Source of the DNA: Deinococcus actinosclerus
Lineage (GTDB): Bacteria; Deinococcota; Deinococci; Deinococcales; Deinococcaceae
Assembly (NCBI RefSeq): GCF_001507665.1
Contig: NZ_CP013910.1
Location: forward strand, 1,797,501-1,861,500
DNA length: 64,000 bases
Direction of reading: 5' to 3'
Positions within the stretch are counted from its first letter, which is position 1. The number at the start of each line of letters is the position of its first letter. Positions 21,946-29,527 of this stretch are shown in pieces. Position numbers and translations under genes: made by a program. The notes beneath the pieces are model-generated. The model searched no databases. It was not told the DNA's origin and was given only the letters and a program-made list of their open reading frames with translations.

Positions 21946-22751
21946 GCGCCTCTCCGGGGGCGCAGCAGCGCGTTCGCCGCGACGATCGCCACGACCGTCA
22001 CGAGCACCAGCAGCGCGCTCAGGGCGTTGATGTCGGGCGTCACGCCGCGCTTCACGTTCGTGTAGATCAGCACGGGCAGCGTGCTGAAGCCCGACCCGCT
22101 CGTGAAGTACGTGACCACGAAATCATCCAGGGACAGCGTGAACGCCAGCAGCGCCCCCGCCAGCACGCCCGGCATCGCCAGCGGCAGCACCACCCGCCGG
22201 AACGACTCCCAGCCGCTGGCGCCCAGGTCGCGGGCGGCCTCCTCCAGCTCCGGGCCGTACCCGGCCAGCCGCGAGCGGACCGTCAGGGCCACGTAACTGA
22301 TCTGGAAGGTCACGTGCGCCAGCAGCACCGTCCAGAAGCCGTTGTCGAAGGTCCACCCGGCGCGTTCCAGGCCCTGCCGGACGAACGAGTAGAACATCAG
22401 CAGGCTGACGCCCATCACCACGTCCGGCACCACGATGGGCAGGACGAGCAGCCCCGTCAGCGCCGTGCGGAAGCGCAGCGTGTACCGCCACAGGCCCAGG
22501 CCCACCAGCGTCCCCAGCACGGTGCTGACCAGCGTGCTGAGCAGGGCGATCTCCAGCGTGTGCGCCAGCGCCTCGCGCACGTCCGCGCGGGCGAACAGCA
22601 CCCCGTACCACTTCGTCGTGAAGCCCGCCCAGGTCGCCCCGAAGCGCGAATCGTTGAAAGAGAACACCACCAGCACAATGATCGGCAGGTACAGGAACGC
22701 GTACACCAGCCACGCCCACGCACTCAGCGCCGGATGCGTCCGCCGGATCAT
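21942..22751 (-). CDS. potC: Spermidine/putrescine ABC transporter permease PotC
   Basis: One of the two inner-membrane permeases of the polyamine importer, 269 residues with about six membrane helices starting at LSAWAWLVYAFLYLPIIVLV. The coupling-loop EAA motif is LEEAARDLGASGWESFRRVVLPLAMPG in overlapping parts (about 160-186). ATG 22751 is selected since it overlaps the potB stop (ATGA); a longer upstream start would only add non-membrane residues. The potD start overlaps its stop in the same way. Confidence 0.93.
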   Translation of the reverse strand: MIRRTHPALSAWAWLVYAFLYLPIIVLVVFSFNDSRFGATWAGFTTKWYGVLFARADVREALAHTLEIALLSTLVSTVLGTLVGLGLWRYTLRFRTALTGLLVLPIVVPDVVMGVSLLMFYSFVRQGLERAGWTFDNGFWTVLLAHVTFQISYVALTVRSRLAGYGPELEEAARDLGASGWESFRRVVLPLAMPGVLAGALLAFTLSLDDFVVTYFTSGSGFSTLPVLIYTNVKRGVTPDINALSALLVLVTVVAIVAANALLRPRRGA

Positions 22752-23575
22752 ACGAGTTCCTCCAGGCCCTTCTGCCCGGCCACGCGGGCGTACGCCCACA
22801 GGCCCAGCAACACGGCGCCCATCAGGAGGAAGCTCAGGGCGCTGCCGTACGGCCAGTCGCCCGCCTGCCCGAACTGGTTCTGGATGAGGTTCCCCACCAG
22901 GGCCGTCTTCGCGCCGCCCAGGATGTCACTGACGACGAAGGTGCCCAGCGCGGGAATGAACGTCAGGAGGATGCCCGCCACCAGCCCCGGCAGGGTCTGC
23001 GGGAACACGGCGCTCAGGAACGCCCGCACCGGGGGTGCACCCAGGTCCTCGGCGGCTTCCAGCAGTCGCCAGTCGATCTTCTCGACGCTGGCGTACACCG
23101 GCAGCACGAAGAACGGCACGAACGCGTACACCATGCCCAGCAGCGTGGCCGTCAGGCTGGGCACCAGATCAAACGGGCGCAGAATCAGGATCCAGGCGTA
23201 CACGCGGATCAGGAAGTTCGTCCAGAACGGGATGATCAGCAGCAGCAGCAGGAGGTTCTTGCGGCGGGCGTCCTGCCGCGCGATGTAGAACGCCAGTGGG
23301 TAGCCCATCAACGCGCACAACAGGGTACTCAGGGCCGCCACCCAGACGCTGCGCCACAGCACGCGTACGTTGTCCCCCGTCCACTCCTGGAACAGCGCGT
23401 CGTACCCGAACACCCGCTGCCAGGACTCCAGCGTCCACGGCGCGCCCACCTGCGCCAGGTCCGTGCGCGTCAGGAACGAGTAGCCCAGCATCACCAGGGC
23501 CGGCACGATCAGGAACACGCCCAGCCACAGCACCCCCGGCCCCAGCGTGGCAAAGAAGCGCCGGACCGTCAGCAC
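22748..23575 (-). CDS. potB: Spermidine/putrescine ABC transporter permease PotB
   Basis: The second permease, 275 residues. It opens with a hydrophobic helix (LGPGVLWLGVFLIVPALVML), then a periplasmic part and the EAA loop LLEAAEDLGAPPVRAFLSAV (about 180-199). It forms the PotBC channel. The GTG 23575 start is preceded by AGGT 6 nt upstream and by a small open frame (23646-23569) whose stop overlaps it. The gene lies 88 nt downstream of potA. Confidence 0.92.
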   Translation of the reverse strand: MLTVRRFFATLGPGVLWLGVFLIVPALVMLGYSFLTRTDLAQVGAPWTLESWQRVFGYDALFQEWTGDNVRVLWRSVWVAALSTLLCALMGYPLAFYIARQDARRKNLLLLLLIIPFWTNFLIRVYAWILILRPFDLVPSLTATLLGMVYAFVPFFVLPVYASVEKIDWRLLEAAEDLGAPPVRAFLSAVFPQTLPGLVAGILLTFIPALGTFVVSDILGGAKTALVGNLIQNQFGQAGDWPYGSALSFLLMGAVLLGLWAYARVAGQKGLEELV

Positions 23576-23646
23576 ACGGCACCTGCGGTGGCGTGATAAG
23601 GGGTGTGGCGTTGGTGCGAGGAGCGCGCTCCAGCAACGGTCCTCAT
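23569..23646 (-). CDS. Possible 25-residue ORF overlapping the potB start
   Basis: ATG 23646 to TGA 23569 would encode MRTVAGARSSHQRHTPYHA and six more residues, ending 7 nt into potB. Position suggests translational coupling in the potA-potB spacer, but there is no good ribosome site or leaderless box and the composition is unremarkable. Could be chance. Confidence 0.25.
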   Translation of the reverse strand: MRTVAGARSSHQRHTPYHATAGAVC

Positions 23647-23663
23647 ACGACGTTCAACCTTTC

Positions 23664-24794
23664 TCACGCTTCTTCCAGCACGACGAGGTTGTCGGGCGGC
23701 AGGTACAGGGCGACCTGTTCGTCGTAGTCGAAGTCCTCGTCCGCGCCGATGTCGGCGTTCAGCTGGAACGCGACGAGTTGCTGCCCGCCGGCCTGGAGGA
23801 GGTACTGGTTCTCGGCGCCGGTGTACACGATGTCGTCCACGCGGGCGCGGATCTCATTGCCCACGGCCAGGTCGTCGCGTTCCATCCTCAGTTTCTCGGG
23901 GCGGACGGACAGCGTGACGCTCTGGCCGGGGCGCAGGCCCGCGCCGTGGGTGGTGCGCAGCGGGCCGTGCTCGGTCTGCACGGTCGCCTCGTGGCCGTCC
24001 ACGGTCAGAACGGTGCCCTCAATCAGGTTGCTGCTGCCCAGGAAGTTCGCCACGAACGCCGTCCTCGGGCGCTCGTACAGCTCCTCGGCGCGGCCCAGCT
24101 GCTCCACGCGGCCCCGGTTCATCACGGCGATGCGGTCACTCATGACCAGCGCCTCCTCCTGGTCGTGCGTGACGAACACGAAGGTCATGCCTAGGCTCTC
24201 CTGGAGGTTGGCGAGTTCCACCTGCAACTCCTTGCGCAGCTTCAGGTCCAGCGCGGAGAGCGGTTCGTCCAGCAGCAGCACCTGCGGTTCGTTCACGATG
24301 GCGCGGGCCAGCGCCACCCGCTGCCGCTGCCCGCCCGAGAGCTGATCCGGGCGGCGCGCGGCGAAATCCGCGATGCGCACGCGCTCCAGGGCCGTCATGA
24401 CCCTCTCACGGACCTGCGCGGCGGGCACGCCCTTCATGCGCAGCCCGAAGGCCACATTGTCCTGCACGGTCATGTGCGGGAACAGCGCGTAACTCTGGAA
24501 CACCGTGTTCACGTCCCGCCGGTGAGGCGGCACGCCCGTCATGTCCTGCCCGCCGATCAGGACCGCGCCCGCGTCCGGACTCTCGAAACCCGCCAGGATG
24601 CGCAGCAGCGTCGTCTTCCCGCAGCCGGACGGGCCCAGCAGGCTGAAGAACTCGCCGCGGCGGATGTCGAGGTCGATGTCGTCCAGCACGCGCGTCTCCG
24701 CGCCGCCCGGCGAGCGGAAGCTCTTGCGCACGCCGCGCACGCTGACGGCCGCGTCGGCCGCGAGATCACGTGGGCGTTTTCCCTTGAAGGTCAC
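23664..24794 (-). CDS. potA: Spermidine/putrescine ABC transporter ATP-binding protein
   Basis: PotA hydrolyses ATP to drive polyamine import. From GTG 24794 it has 376 residues. It shows Walker [15 protein letters not shown] (about 60-73), the Q-loop VFQSYALFPHM, the signature LSGGQRQRVALARAI, Walker B VLLLDEPLSALD and the switch His in VFVTHDQEEAL. A C-terminal TOBE domain (about 285-370) follows. The GTG is preferred because it overlaps the stop of a 13-codon leaderless leader ORF as GTGA, and the -10 box TACAAT lies too close for the longer reading. First gene of potABCD. Confidence 0.92.
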   Translation of the reverse strand: MTFKGKRPRDLAADAAVSVRGVRKSFRSPGGAETRVLDDIDLDIRRGEFFSLLGPSGCGKTTLLRILAGFESPDAGAVLIGGQDMTGVPPHRRDVNTVFQSYALFPHMTVQDNVAFGLRMKGVPAAQVRERVMTALERVRIADFAARRPDQLSGGQRQRVALARAIVNEPQVLLLDEPLSALDLKLRKELQVELANLQESLGMTFVFVTHDQEEALVMSDRIAVMNRGRVEQLGRAEELYERPRTAFVANFLGSSNLIEGTVLTVDGHEATVQTEHGPLRTTHGAGLRPGQSVTLSVRPEKLRMERDDLAVGNEIRARVDDIVYTGAENQYLLQAGGQQLVAFQLNADIGADEDFDYDEQVALYLPPDNLVVLEEA

Positions 24795-24832
24795 GCCGCT
24801 GATGGCGTCACCCCGGTCCAGTACACAGTCAT
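24791..24832 (-). CDS. 13-codon leaderless leader peptide upstream of potA
   Basis: ATG 24832 to TGA 24791 encodes MTVYWTGVTPSAA. TACAAT (24839-24844) stands 6 nt before the ATG, the same leaderless layout as at many genes here. The stop overlaps the potA GTG (GTGA, 24794-24791), while potA has no ribosome site of its own. Translation of potA should therefore depend on ribosomes finishing this peptide. A regulatory role, such as sensing polyamine, is an inference. Confidence 0.6.
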   Translation of the reverse strand: MTVYWTGVTPSAA

Positions 24833-24838
24833 CCCCCG

Positions 24839-24844
24839 ATTGTA
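24839..24844 (-). promoter_or_regulatory. -10 box of the pot operon (leaderless leader ORF)
   Basis: TACAAT on the minus strand ends 6 nt before ATG 24832. No clear -35 is visible. Confidence 0.6.
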
Positions 24845-24937
24845 GAGGCCTTGCCCGGCAGGTCCGCCTTTCGGGGGACGAGGCCCTCATGCGCGGCGGA
24901 TACAGTGCCCGCATCTGCCCTCCCGGAGGTGACCCCC

Positions 24938-25501
24938 ATGGACCTTGAAGCCATCGTCGTGCCCGCCCTGCTCTTCGGCAGCGTGTTCGGTTTCCCGCTG
25001 CTGCGCCGCCAGATGATCCACCGTCACGAACTCGAACGCGAGGCGCTGCGCCGCGGCCTGCTCCCCACCCGCGTCACGCAGGAGCGCCAGGCCCTACCCG
25101 CACCTCTCTCCCAGGCTGGTGCCGGGGACGACGCGCCCGCCCTCGCGCTGCGCCTGCCCGAACCGCACCGGCTGTTCGCGCTGGCCCTGCTGTGCCGCCT
25201 GGAGGACACGCCCCCGCCCGCCGAGGAGCGCTCGCGGACGCTGCTCTGGCAGATCCGGCTGGAGTACCTGCCGGAGACCCTGCGCGCCTACCTGCACCTG
25301 ACGCCCGCCGGACGCGAGCAACTGCGCACCCAGGGCCGCGACCCCGAGGGCCTGCTGCGCGAGCAGCTGGAGCGCCTGAACGAGGGCCTGGACGACCTGC
25401 TGCGCCACGACCACGCCGCCGCCGACCGGCTGCTCACGCAGGGGCACTTCCTGCGCGACCGCTTCGGCGCGCCGCACACGGACCTGCTCAGGTCGCGCTG
25501 A
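24938..25501 (+). CDS. Membrane-anchored protein, paralogue of the 19290 gene domain
   Basis: A 187-residue protein with one N-terminal membrane segment (VVPALLFGSVFGFPLL), then a basic helix (RRQMIHRHELEREALRRGLL) and a helical domain. That domain has RLEYLPETLRAYLHL, LLREQLERLNEGLDDLL and LLTQGHFLRDRF, which lines up with REEYAPEAVQAYLKL, LLTEQLELLLDGVQDI and LVTHGRFLRERF of the 19290 protein. Function unknown. ATG 24938 has GGAGGTGA about 7 nt upstream. A TACAGT box lies at 24901-24906. It is divergent from potA. Confidence 0.8.
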   Translation: MDLEAIVVPALLFGSVFGFPLLRRQMIHRHELEREALRRGLLPTRVTQERQALPAPLSQAGAGDDAPALALRLPEPHRLFALALLCRLEDTPPPAEERSRTLLWQIRLEYLPETLRAYLHLTPAGREQLRTQGRDPEGLLREQLERLNEGLDDLLRHDHAAADRLLTQGHFLRDRFGAPHTDLLRSR

Positions 25502-25690
25502 ACCGACCCTCTCCCCTGCCCCCGAGCCTGCGCCGGGGGCTCTTCGCTGCGCCCGACTGGTGCGCACCACCTTGCCGCCGCCGGGCGGGCTGGACACGCT
25601 ACAGTCGGGGTCACGCGTCAATTCAACTCCTGCGGGTGCCCACCCTGGCATCCGGGGCCCTTTCCCCACGCGTGTTCCGGAGGTTCATCC
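25502..25690 (+). other. Spacer before the peptidoglycan lipoprotein gene
   Basis: CCTCTCCCCTGCCCCCGAGC/CCGGGGGC near 25512-25540 forms a G+C-rich hairpin that could end the previous transcript. CTACAGT at 25600-25606 resembles a -10 box. GGAGG precedes the next ATG. Confidence 0.35.
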
Positions 25691-26677
25691 ATGCGCTTTC
25701 GTCTTCCCCTCCTCCTGACGGTCCTCCTGGCGGGCTGCGCCGCGCCGAGTACCCCGACCTCGCTGTCACCTGCGCCCACGCTGGGCGCGCAGTCCGTGCT
25801 GACCTGGCAGGCGCTGCGGCAGGGCGACAGTGGCCGCGACGTGGTCACCCTGCAGTACCTGCTGCGCCACCGCGGCTACACCCTGAGCGTGGACGGCGCG
25901 TTCGGCGCCGGGACGGACAGCGCCGTGCGGTCCTTCCAGGGTTCAAACGGCCTGACGGTGGACGGCATCGTGGGCGGCAACACCTGGGAGAAACTGATCG
26001 TGACCGTCCGCCAGGGCGACAACAGCAACGCGGTGCGCGCCGTGCAGGACCAGCTGCGCAGCGGGTACGGGTACACCGGCGTGACCGTGGACGGCGCGTT
26101 CGGCGCGGGCACCGACAGCGCCGTGCGGGACTTCCAGGGCAAGCGCGGCCTGAGCGCGGACGGCGTGGTGGGCCTGAACACCTGGAACGCCCTGGTGACC
26201 GGGGCCAGCACCGGCGGGTCGGGCACCGCCGCCAGCCTCGCGCAGAGCATCCTGAACACCAGCCGCGTGACGCTGGGCACCAGCAGCAGCACCGTCAGCG
26301 GCAGCCCCCGCCAGAACCTGCTGGACACCGCCGCCGGGAAGGCCGCCACGCGCGGCTGCGCCAGCAACGCCAACTGCGGCCTGACCGTGTACCTGAAAAA
26401 GAGCATGTTGCAGGGCATGTCCGACCTGTCGCGCAGCAACAGCTTCTACGTGACCTCCATTGCGGGCGGCGTGCACTCCACGTACTCGGATCACTACGCG
26501 GGGCTGGCGTTCGATATCGGCATCTGGAACGGCGTGAGCCTGAGCAGCCCGAACAGCTCGCACACGGCGGCGCGCAACGCCTGCATCGCGGCGGGCAGCG
26601 ACCCCGGGCAGACCTTCGACGCGTACCACGACCCGACCGGCGGGCACAGCAACCACGTCCACTGCGCGTGGAACTGA
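25691..26677 (+). CDS. Peptidoglycan-binding lipoprotein with M15-like peptidase domain
   Basis: A 328-residue cell-envelope protein. The signal peptide ends in lipobox LLAGC (Cys about 16). Two PG_binding_1 repeats follow (LRQGDSGRDVVTLQYLLRHRGY ... VDGIVGGNTW near 36-100, and VRQGDNSNAVRAVQ ... ADGVVGLNTW near 105-175), each with the DGAFGAGTDSAVR(D/S)FQ core. The C-terminal domain has YSDHYAGLAFDIG and GHSNHVHCAW, the H-x6-D and H-x-H zinc pattern of M15-type D-Ala peptidases. The two Cys pairs suggest disulfides. A likely peptidoglycan hydrolase. GGAGG is upstream of ATG 25691. Confidence 0.82.
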   Translation: MRFRLPLLLTVLLAGCAAPSTPTSLSPAPTLGAQSVLTWQALRQGDSGRDVVTLQYLLRHRGYTLSVDGAFGAGTDSAVRSFQGSNGLTVDGIVGGNTWEKLIVTVRQGDNSNAVRAVQDQLRSGYGYTGVTVDGAFGAGTDSAVRDFQGKRGLSADGVVGLNTWNALVTGASTGGSGTAASLAQSILNTSRVTLGTSSSTVSGSPRQNLLDTAAGKAATRGCASNANCGLTVYLKKSMLQGMSDLSRSNSFYVTSIAGGVHSTYSDHYAGLAFDIGIWNGVSLSSPNSSHTAARNACIAAGSDPGQTFDAYHDPTGGHSNHVHCAWN

Positions 26678-26679
26678 CC

Positions 26680-26889
26680 ATGACGACACCGCTGAATCCC
26701 GGTCAGGCCGCAGTCCCCGTCACCCTCCCCACACCGCGCCCCGCGCCAGCCACTGCGTCAGCGGAAATCAGCCGGTCCCTGACGGGCAGCGCGGCTCCCC
26801 GGACGCCCGGCCACGCGATCCGCACGGCGTCCGCCCGGCCCCGGCGGCGCTCCCCGTACGCCACCTTCGCGCCCCGGAGGAAACGATGA
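26680..26889 (+). CDS. Possible 69-residue Pro/Arg-rich ORF
   Basis: ATG 26680 begins 2 nt after the previous stop and the TGA overlaps the next gene's ATG (ATGA, 26886-26889). The product would be Pro/Ala/Thr-rich with a strongly basic end (RPRRRSPYATFAPRRKR). The tight fit at both ends argues for a coupling ORF, but the low-complexity sequence could be chance in G+C-rich DNA. Confidence 0.3.
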   Translation: MTTPLNPGQAAVPVTLPTPRPAPATASAEISRSLTGSAAPRTPGHAIRTASARPRRRSPYATFAPRRKR

Positions 26890-27956
26890 ATGTGCAGCGG
26901 CGTGACGTCCTGCGGCTGGGGCTGCTGGCGAGTGCCAGTGCCGTCCTGGCGAGCTGCGGCGTGCCCCTGACGCGCGTGCCGGACCGGCTGAACGCGCTGG
27001 CAGTCGCCGCGCCGGGCATCTCGGGCTGCGCGGCGTGGCTGGCGCAACCGGCAAAATCGCCCATCGTACTGCTCGCGGCGCGGCCCACCCGCATCCTGGT
27101 GCATCACACGGCCAGCGCGAACACCACTGATCTGTCGCAGGCGCAGGCGTTCAGCCTGGCCCGGAGCATCCAGCAGAGTCACTTCTCACGCGGGTGGATC
27201 GACACCGGGCAGCAGTTTACGGTCAGCCGGGGCGGATACGTCCTGGAGGGCCGGCACCGCAGCCTGGAAGCCGCGCAGGGCGGCGCGCAGCACGTGCAGG
27301 GCGCCCACTGCGACGGGCAGAACGACGTGGCGGTGGGTATCGAGAACGAGGGCACGTACATGACGGTCTCGCCGCCCGCCGGGCAGTACGGCGCGCTGGT
27401 GGGCCTGTGCGCGTGGCTGTGCCAGCAGTACGGCATTCCCGCCACGGAACTGTACGGGCACCGGGACTTCAACAACACCGACTGCCCCGGCGACGTGCTG
27501 TACGCGAAACTGCCGCAGCTGCGCGCGGACGTGGCGGCGCGGCTGGGCGTGCAGGTGCGCATCTGGCCCACCACGAAGACCGGCATGACCGGTGAGCGGG
27601 TGCGCAGCGCGCAGCGGCTGCTGATCGCCGCCGGGCAGACCCTGACGGCGGACGGCAGCTACGGCGGCGGCACGGCCAGCGCGGTCAGCGCGTTCCAGTC
27701 GGGGGCGGGCCTCACGCCGGACGGCCTGATCGGGTCGGCCACCTGGGAACGCCTGATCCGCACGGTTCGCCAGGGCGACAGCGGCCCGGCGGTGCAGGCG
27801 TCGCAGGGGCAGCTCGCGGCGCGCGGGTACGCGGTCACGGTGGACGGCGCGTTCGGGCCCGCCACCGAGAACGCCGTGAAATCCTTCCAGACGAGCAAAG
27901 GACTCACGGCGGACGGCATCGTCGGGCCGAACACCTGGCTGGCGCTGGAAAGCTGA
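26886..27956 (+). CDS. N-acetylmuramoyl-L-alanine amidase lipoprotein with two peptidoglycan-binding repeats
   Basis: A 356-residue exported amidase. The N terminus RRDVLRLGLLASASAVLASC is a twin-arginine-like lipoprotein signal with Cys about 24. The Amidase_2 domain (about 60-215) has ILVHHTAS, the VGIENEG strand, and GHRDFNNTDCPGD, giving the two His and one Cys zinc ligands. It cuts the bond between muramic acid and L-Ala of the stem peptide. Two PG_binding_1 repeats (about 225-355) end the protein, so domain order is the reverse of the preceding lipoprotein. GGAGGAAACG precedes the ATG. Confidence 0.88.
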   Translation: MNVQRRDVLRLGLLASASAVLASCGVPLTRVPDRLNALAVAAPGISGCAAWLAQPAKSPIVLLAARPTRILVHHTASANTTDLSQAQAFSLARSIQQSHFSRGWIDTGQQFTVSRGGYVLEGRHRSLEAAQGGAQHVQGAHCDGQNDVAVGIENEGTYMTVSPPAGQYGALVGLCAWLCQQYGIPATELYGHRDFNNTDCPGDVLYAKLPQLRADVAARLGVQVRIWPTTKTGMTGERVRSAQRLLIAAGQTLTADGSYGGGTASAVSAFQSGAGLTPDGLIGSATWERLIRTVRQGDSGPAVQASQGQLAARGYAVTVDGAFGPATENAVKSFQTSKGLTADGIVGPNTWLALES

Positions 27957-27977
27957 GCGGGGCGGAGGCCCGGCGGC

Positions 27978-28493
27978 CTACGCCTCGCCGGGCAGTTCCT
28001 CGATCTGCACGCCCAGCAGGTGAGCGAGGTCGAGCACCTGCGCGGCCTCCACCGTGACGCCCTGGAGGTCGGCGGCCCCGGCGCGCAGGCCACCCAGGGC
28101 GCTGCCGCGCAGGTCCGCGCCGTCCAGCTGCGCACCCCGCAGGTCGGTGCGGTGCAGGCGGCAGTCCCGCAGGACTGCGCCGGGCAGGTTCGCTTCCATG
28201 AAGCTGGCCTCGCTGAGGTCGCAGCCGTTCAGGTGCAGATGCGCAGCGTCGGCGCGCTGCCAGACGCTCAGGGGGGCGTGGACGCGGGTCAGGCGCACGT
28301 GCCGCAGCCGCACGCCAGCGGCCTGGAGGCCCAGCAGGCGCGAGCCCGTGACCTCCACGCGGTCCAGGCTCACGTCCGTCCAGCGCGCGCCGCTGAGGTC
28401 GCAGTCCTCGAAGCGCACGTCCAGCAGGCGCACGCGCTCCCACACGCTGCCGGTCAGGTTCACGCGCCGGAACACGCACCCGGCGAAAGTCAC
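27978..28493 (-). CDS. Pentapeptide-repeat protein, probably missing its N-terminal part
   Basis: From GTG 28493 the frame gives 171 residues dominated by A(D/N)LxX repeats (NLPGAVLRDC, DLRGAQLDGADLRGSAL), which fold as a right-handed beta-helix. The same frame stays open upstream and codes repeat-like sequence (ATLRGALFEGGDW) with no start codon. A GTG that overlaps the map stop (GTGA near 28636) would enter this frame if the C7 run at 28625-28631 had one more C, giving about 219 residues. Thus the true start may be at the map stop, with an indel in the tract. Function unknown. Confidence 0.7.
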   Translation of the reverse strand: MTFAGCVFRRVNLTGSVWERVRLLDVRFEDCDLSGARWTDVSLDRVEVTGSRLLGLQAAGVRLRHVRLTRVHAPLSVWQRADAAHLHLNGCDLSEASFMEANLPGAVLRDCRLHRTDLRGAQLDGADLRGSALGGLRAGAADLQGVTVEAAQVLDLAHLLGVQIEELPGEA

Positions 28494-28635
28494 GCTGTGC
28501 AGCGCGGCCAGGGCAGGCCAGTCGCCCCCCTCGAACAGCGCGCCTCGCAGGGTCGCTTCGTCTTCGATCTGGTCGGGGCTGGGCGCGCGGACGCCGCCAC
28601 GCGGGAATTTCGGGGGGTCGGCGCGGGGGGGCGGC

Positions 28636-29397
28636 TCACACGGTCAGGATCTCATGGCCTTTCGCGGTCACGACGACAGTGTGCTCGAACTGCGCGCTGG
28701 GGCTGCCGTCGGCGGTGACGACCGTCCAGCCGTCGGCCAGCAGGCGCGTCTCGGGGCGGCCCAGGTTGACCATGGGTTCAATCGTGAAGACCATGCCCGG
28801 CTGGAGTTTCAGGCCGGTGTAGCGCGCGCCGTAGTGCAGGATGGTGGGTTCCTCGTGCAGGCGCTTGCCGATGCCATGCCCGGTGTACTCGCGCACCACG
28901 CCGTAGCCACGGCCCTCGGCGAGGCTCTGGATGGCGTGCCCGATGTCGCCCAGGCGCGCGCCGGGTTTCACGAGGTCCAGCGCGTCCTTCAGGGACTCGC
29001 GGGTGGTGTCCACGAGGCCCTGCACCTCCGCGCTGACCTGCCCGACCGTGTACGTGGTGCAGGCGTCGCCGTAGTAGCCGTCCAGCAACACGCCGATGTC
29101 CACGCCGATGATGTCGCCGTCCTTCAGTTCGCGGGCGTCGGGGATGCCGTGGCAGATGACCTCGTTCACGCTGGCGCAGATCGTGCCGGGGAAGGGGTTG
29201 TTCTTGGGGCCGTAGCCGACGTACGCGGGAATCGCTCCGGCCTTGCGGATGTGCTCCTCGGCCAGTCGGTCGAGTTCCTTGAGGGTCACGCCGGGTTTCA
29301 CGAACGGCGCGAGGACGCGGAAGGTGTCGGCGACGAGCGCGCCCGCGCGGCGCATGATCTCGATTTCACGGGCGGATTTCAGGGGCACGCGGCTCAT
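28636..29397 (-). CDS. map: Type I methionine aminopeptidase
   Basis: Removes the N-terminal Met from nascent proteins. The 253-residue enzyme has the metal ligands in VDIGVLLDGYYGDAC (two Asp), TGHGIGKRLHEEPTI (His), FTIEPMV (Glu) and FEHTVVVT (Glu), in family order. The start at 29397 gives MSRVPLKSAREIEIMRRAG, a usual Map start, and follows TAGCCT by 8 nt. The stop is followed closely by the pentapeptide gene. Confidence 0.95.
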   Translation of the reverse strand: MSRVPLKSAREIEIMRRAGALVADTFRVLAPFVKPGVTLKELDRLAEEHIRKAGAIPAYVGYGPKNNPFPGTICASVNEVICHGIPDARELKDGDIIGVDIGVLLDGYYGDACTTYTVGQVSAEVQGLVDTTRESLKDALDLVKPGARLGDIGHAIQSLAEGRGYGVVREYTGHGIGKRLHEEPTILHYGARYTGLKLQPGMVFTIEPMVNLGRPETRLLADGWTVVTADGSPSAQFEHTVVVTAKGHEILTV

Positions 29398-29405
29398 AAC
29401 GAATG

Positions 29406-29411
29406 AGGCTA
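29406..29411 (-). promoter_or_regulatory. -10 box of map (leaderless)
   Basis: TAGCCT on the minus strand ends 8 nt before ATG 29397. Confidence 0.55.
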
Positions 29412-29514
29412 ACACGCCCGCGCCGCAGCGGGGCGGCCGCGCGTCACGGTGTGTACGGATTCACGGGCGGGTGGACGGCACCACCTGCCCCGCGCCCGGC
29501 AGGCCCGGCTGGCG

Positions 29515-29520
29515 TAGGCT
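29515..29520 (+). promoter_or_regulatory. -10 box of the DppA-like gene (leaderless)
   Basis: TAGGCT ends 7 nt before ATG 29528. Confidence 0.55.
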
Positions 29521-29527
29521 GCCAGCC

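Noticed and set aside
24833..24914. Longer potA start giving 416 residues
   Set aside because: The extra 40 residues run across the TACAAT box and look non-coding; GTG 24794 is coupled to the leader ORF and fits family length.
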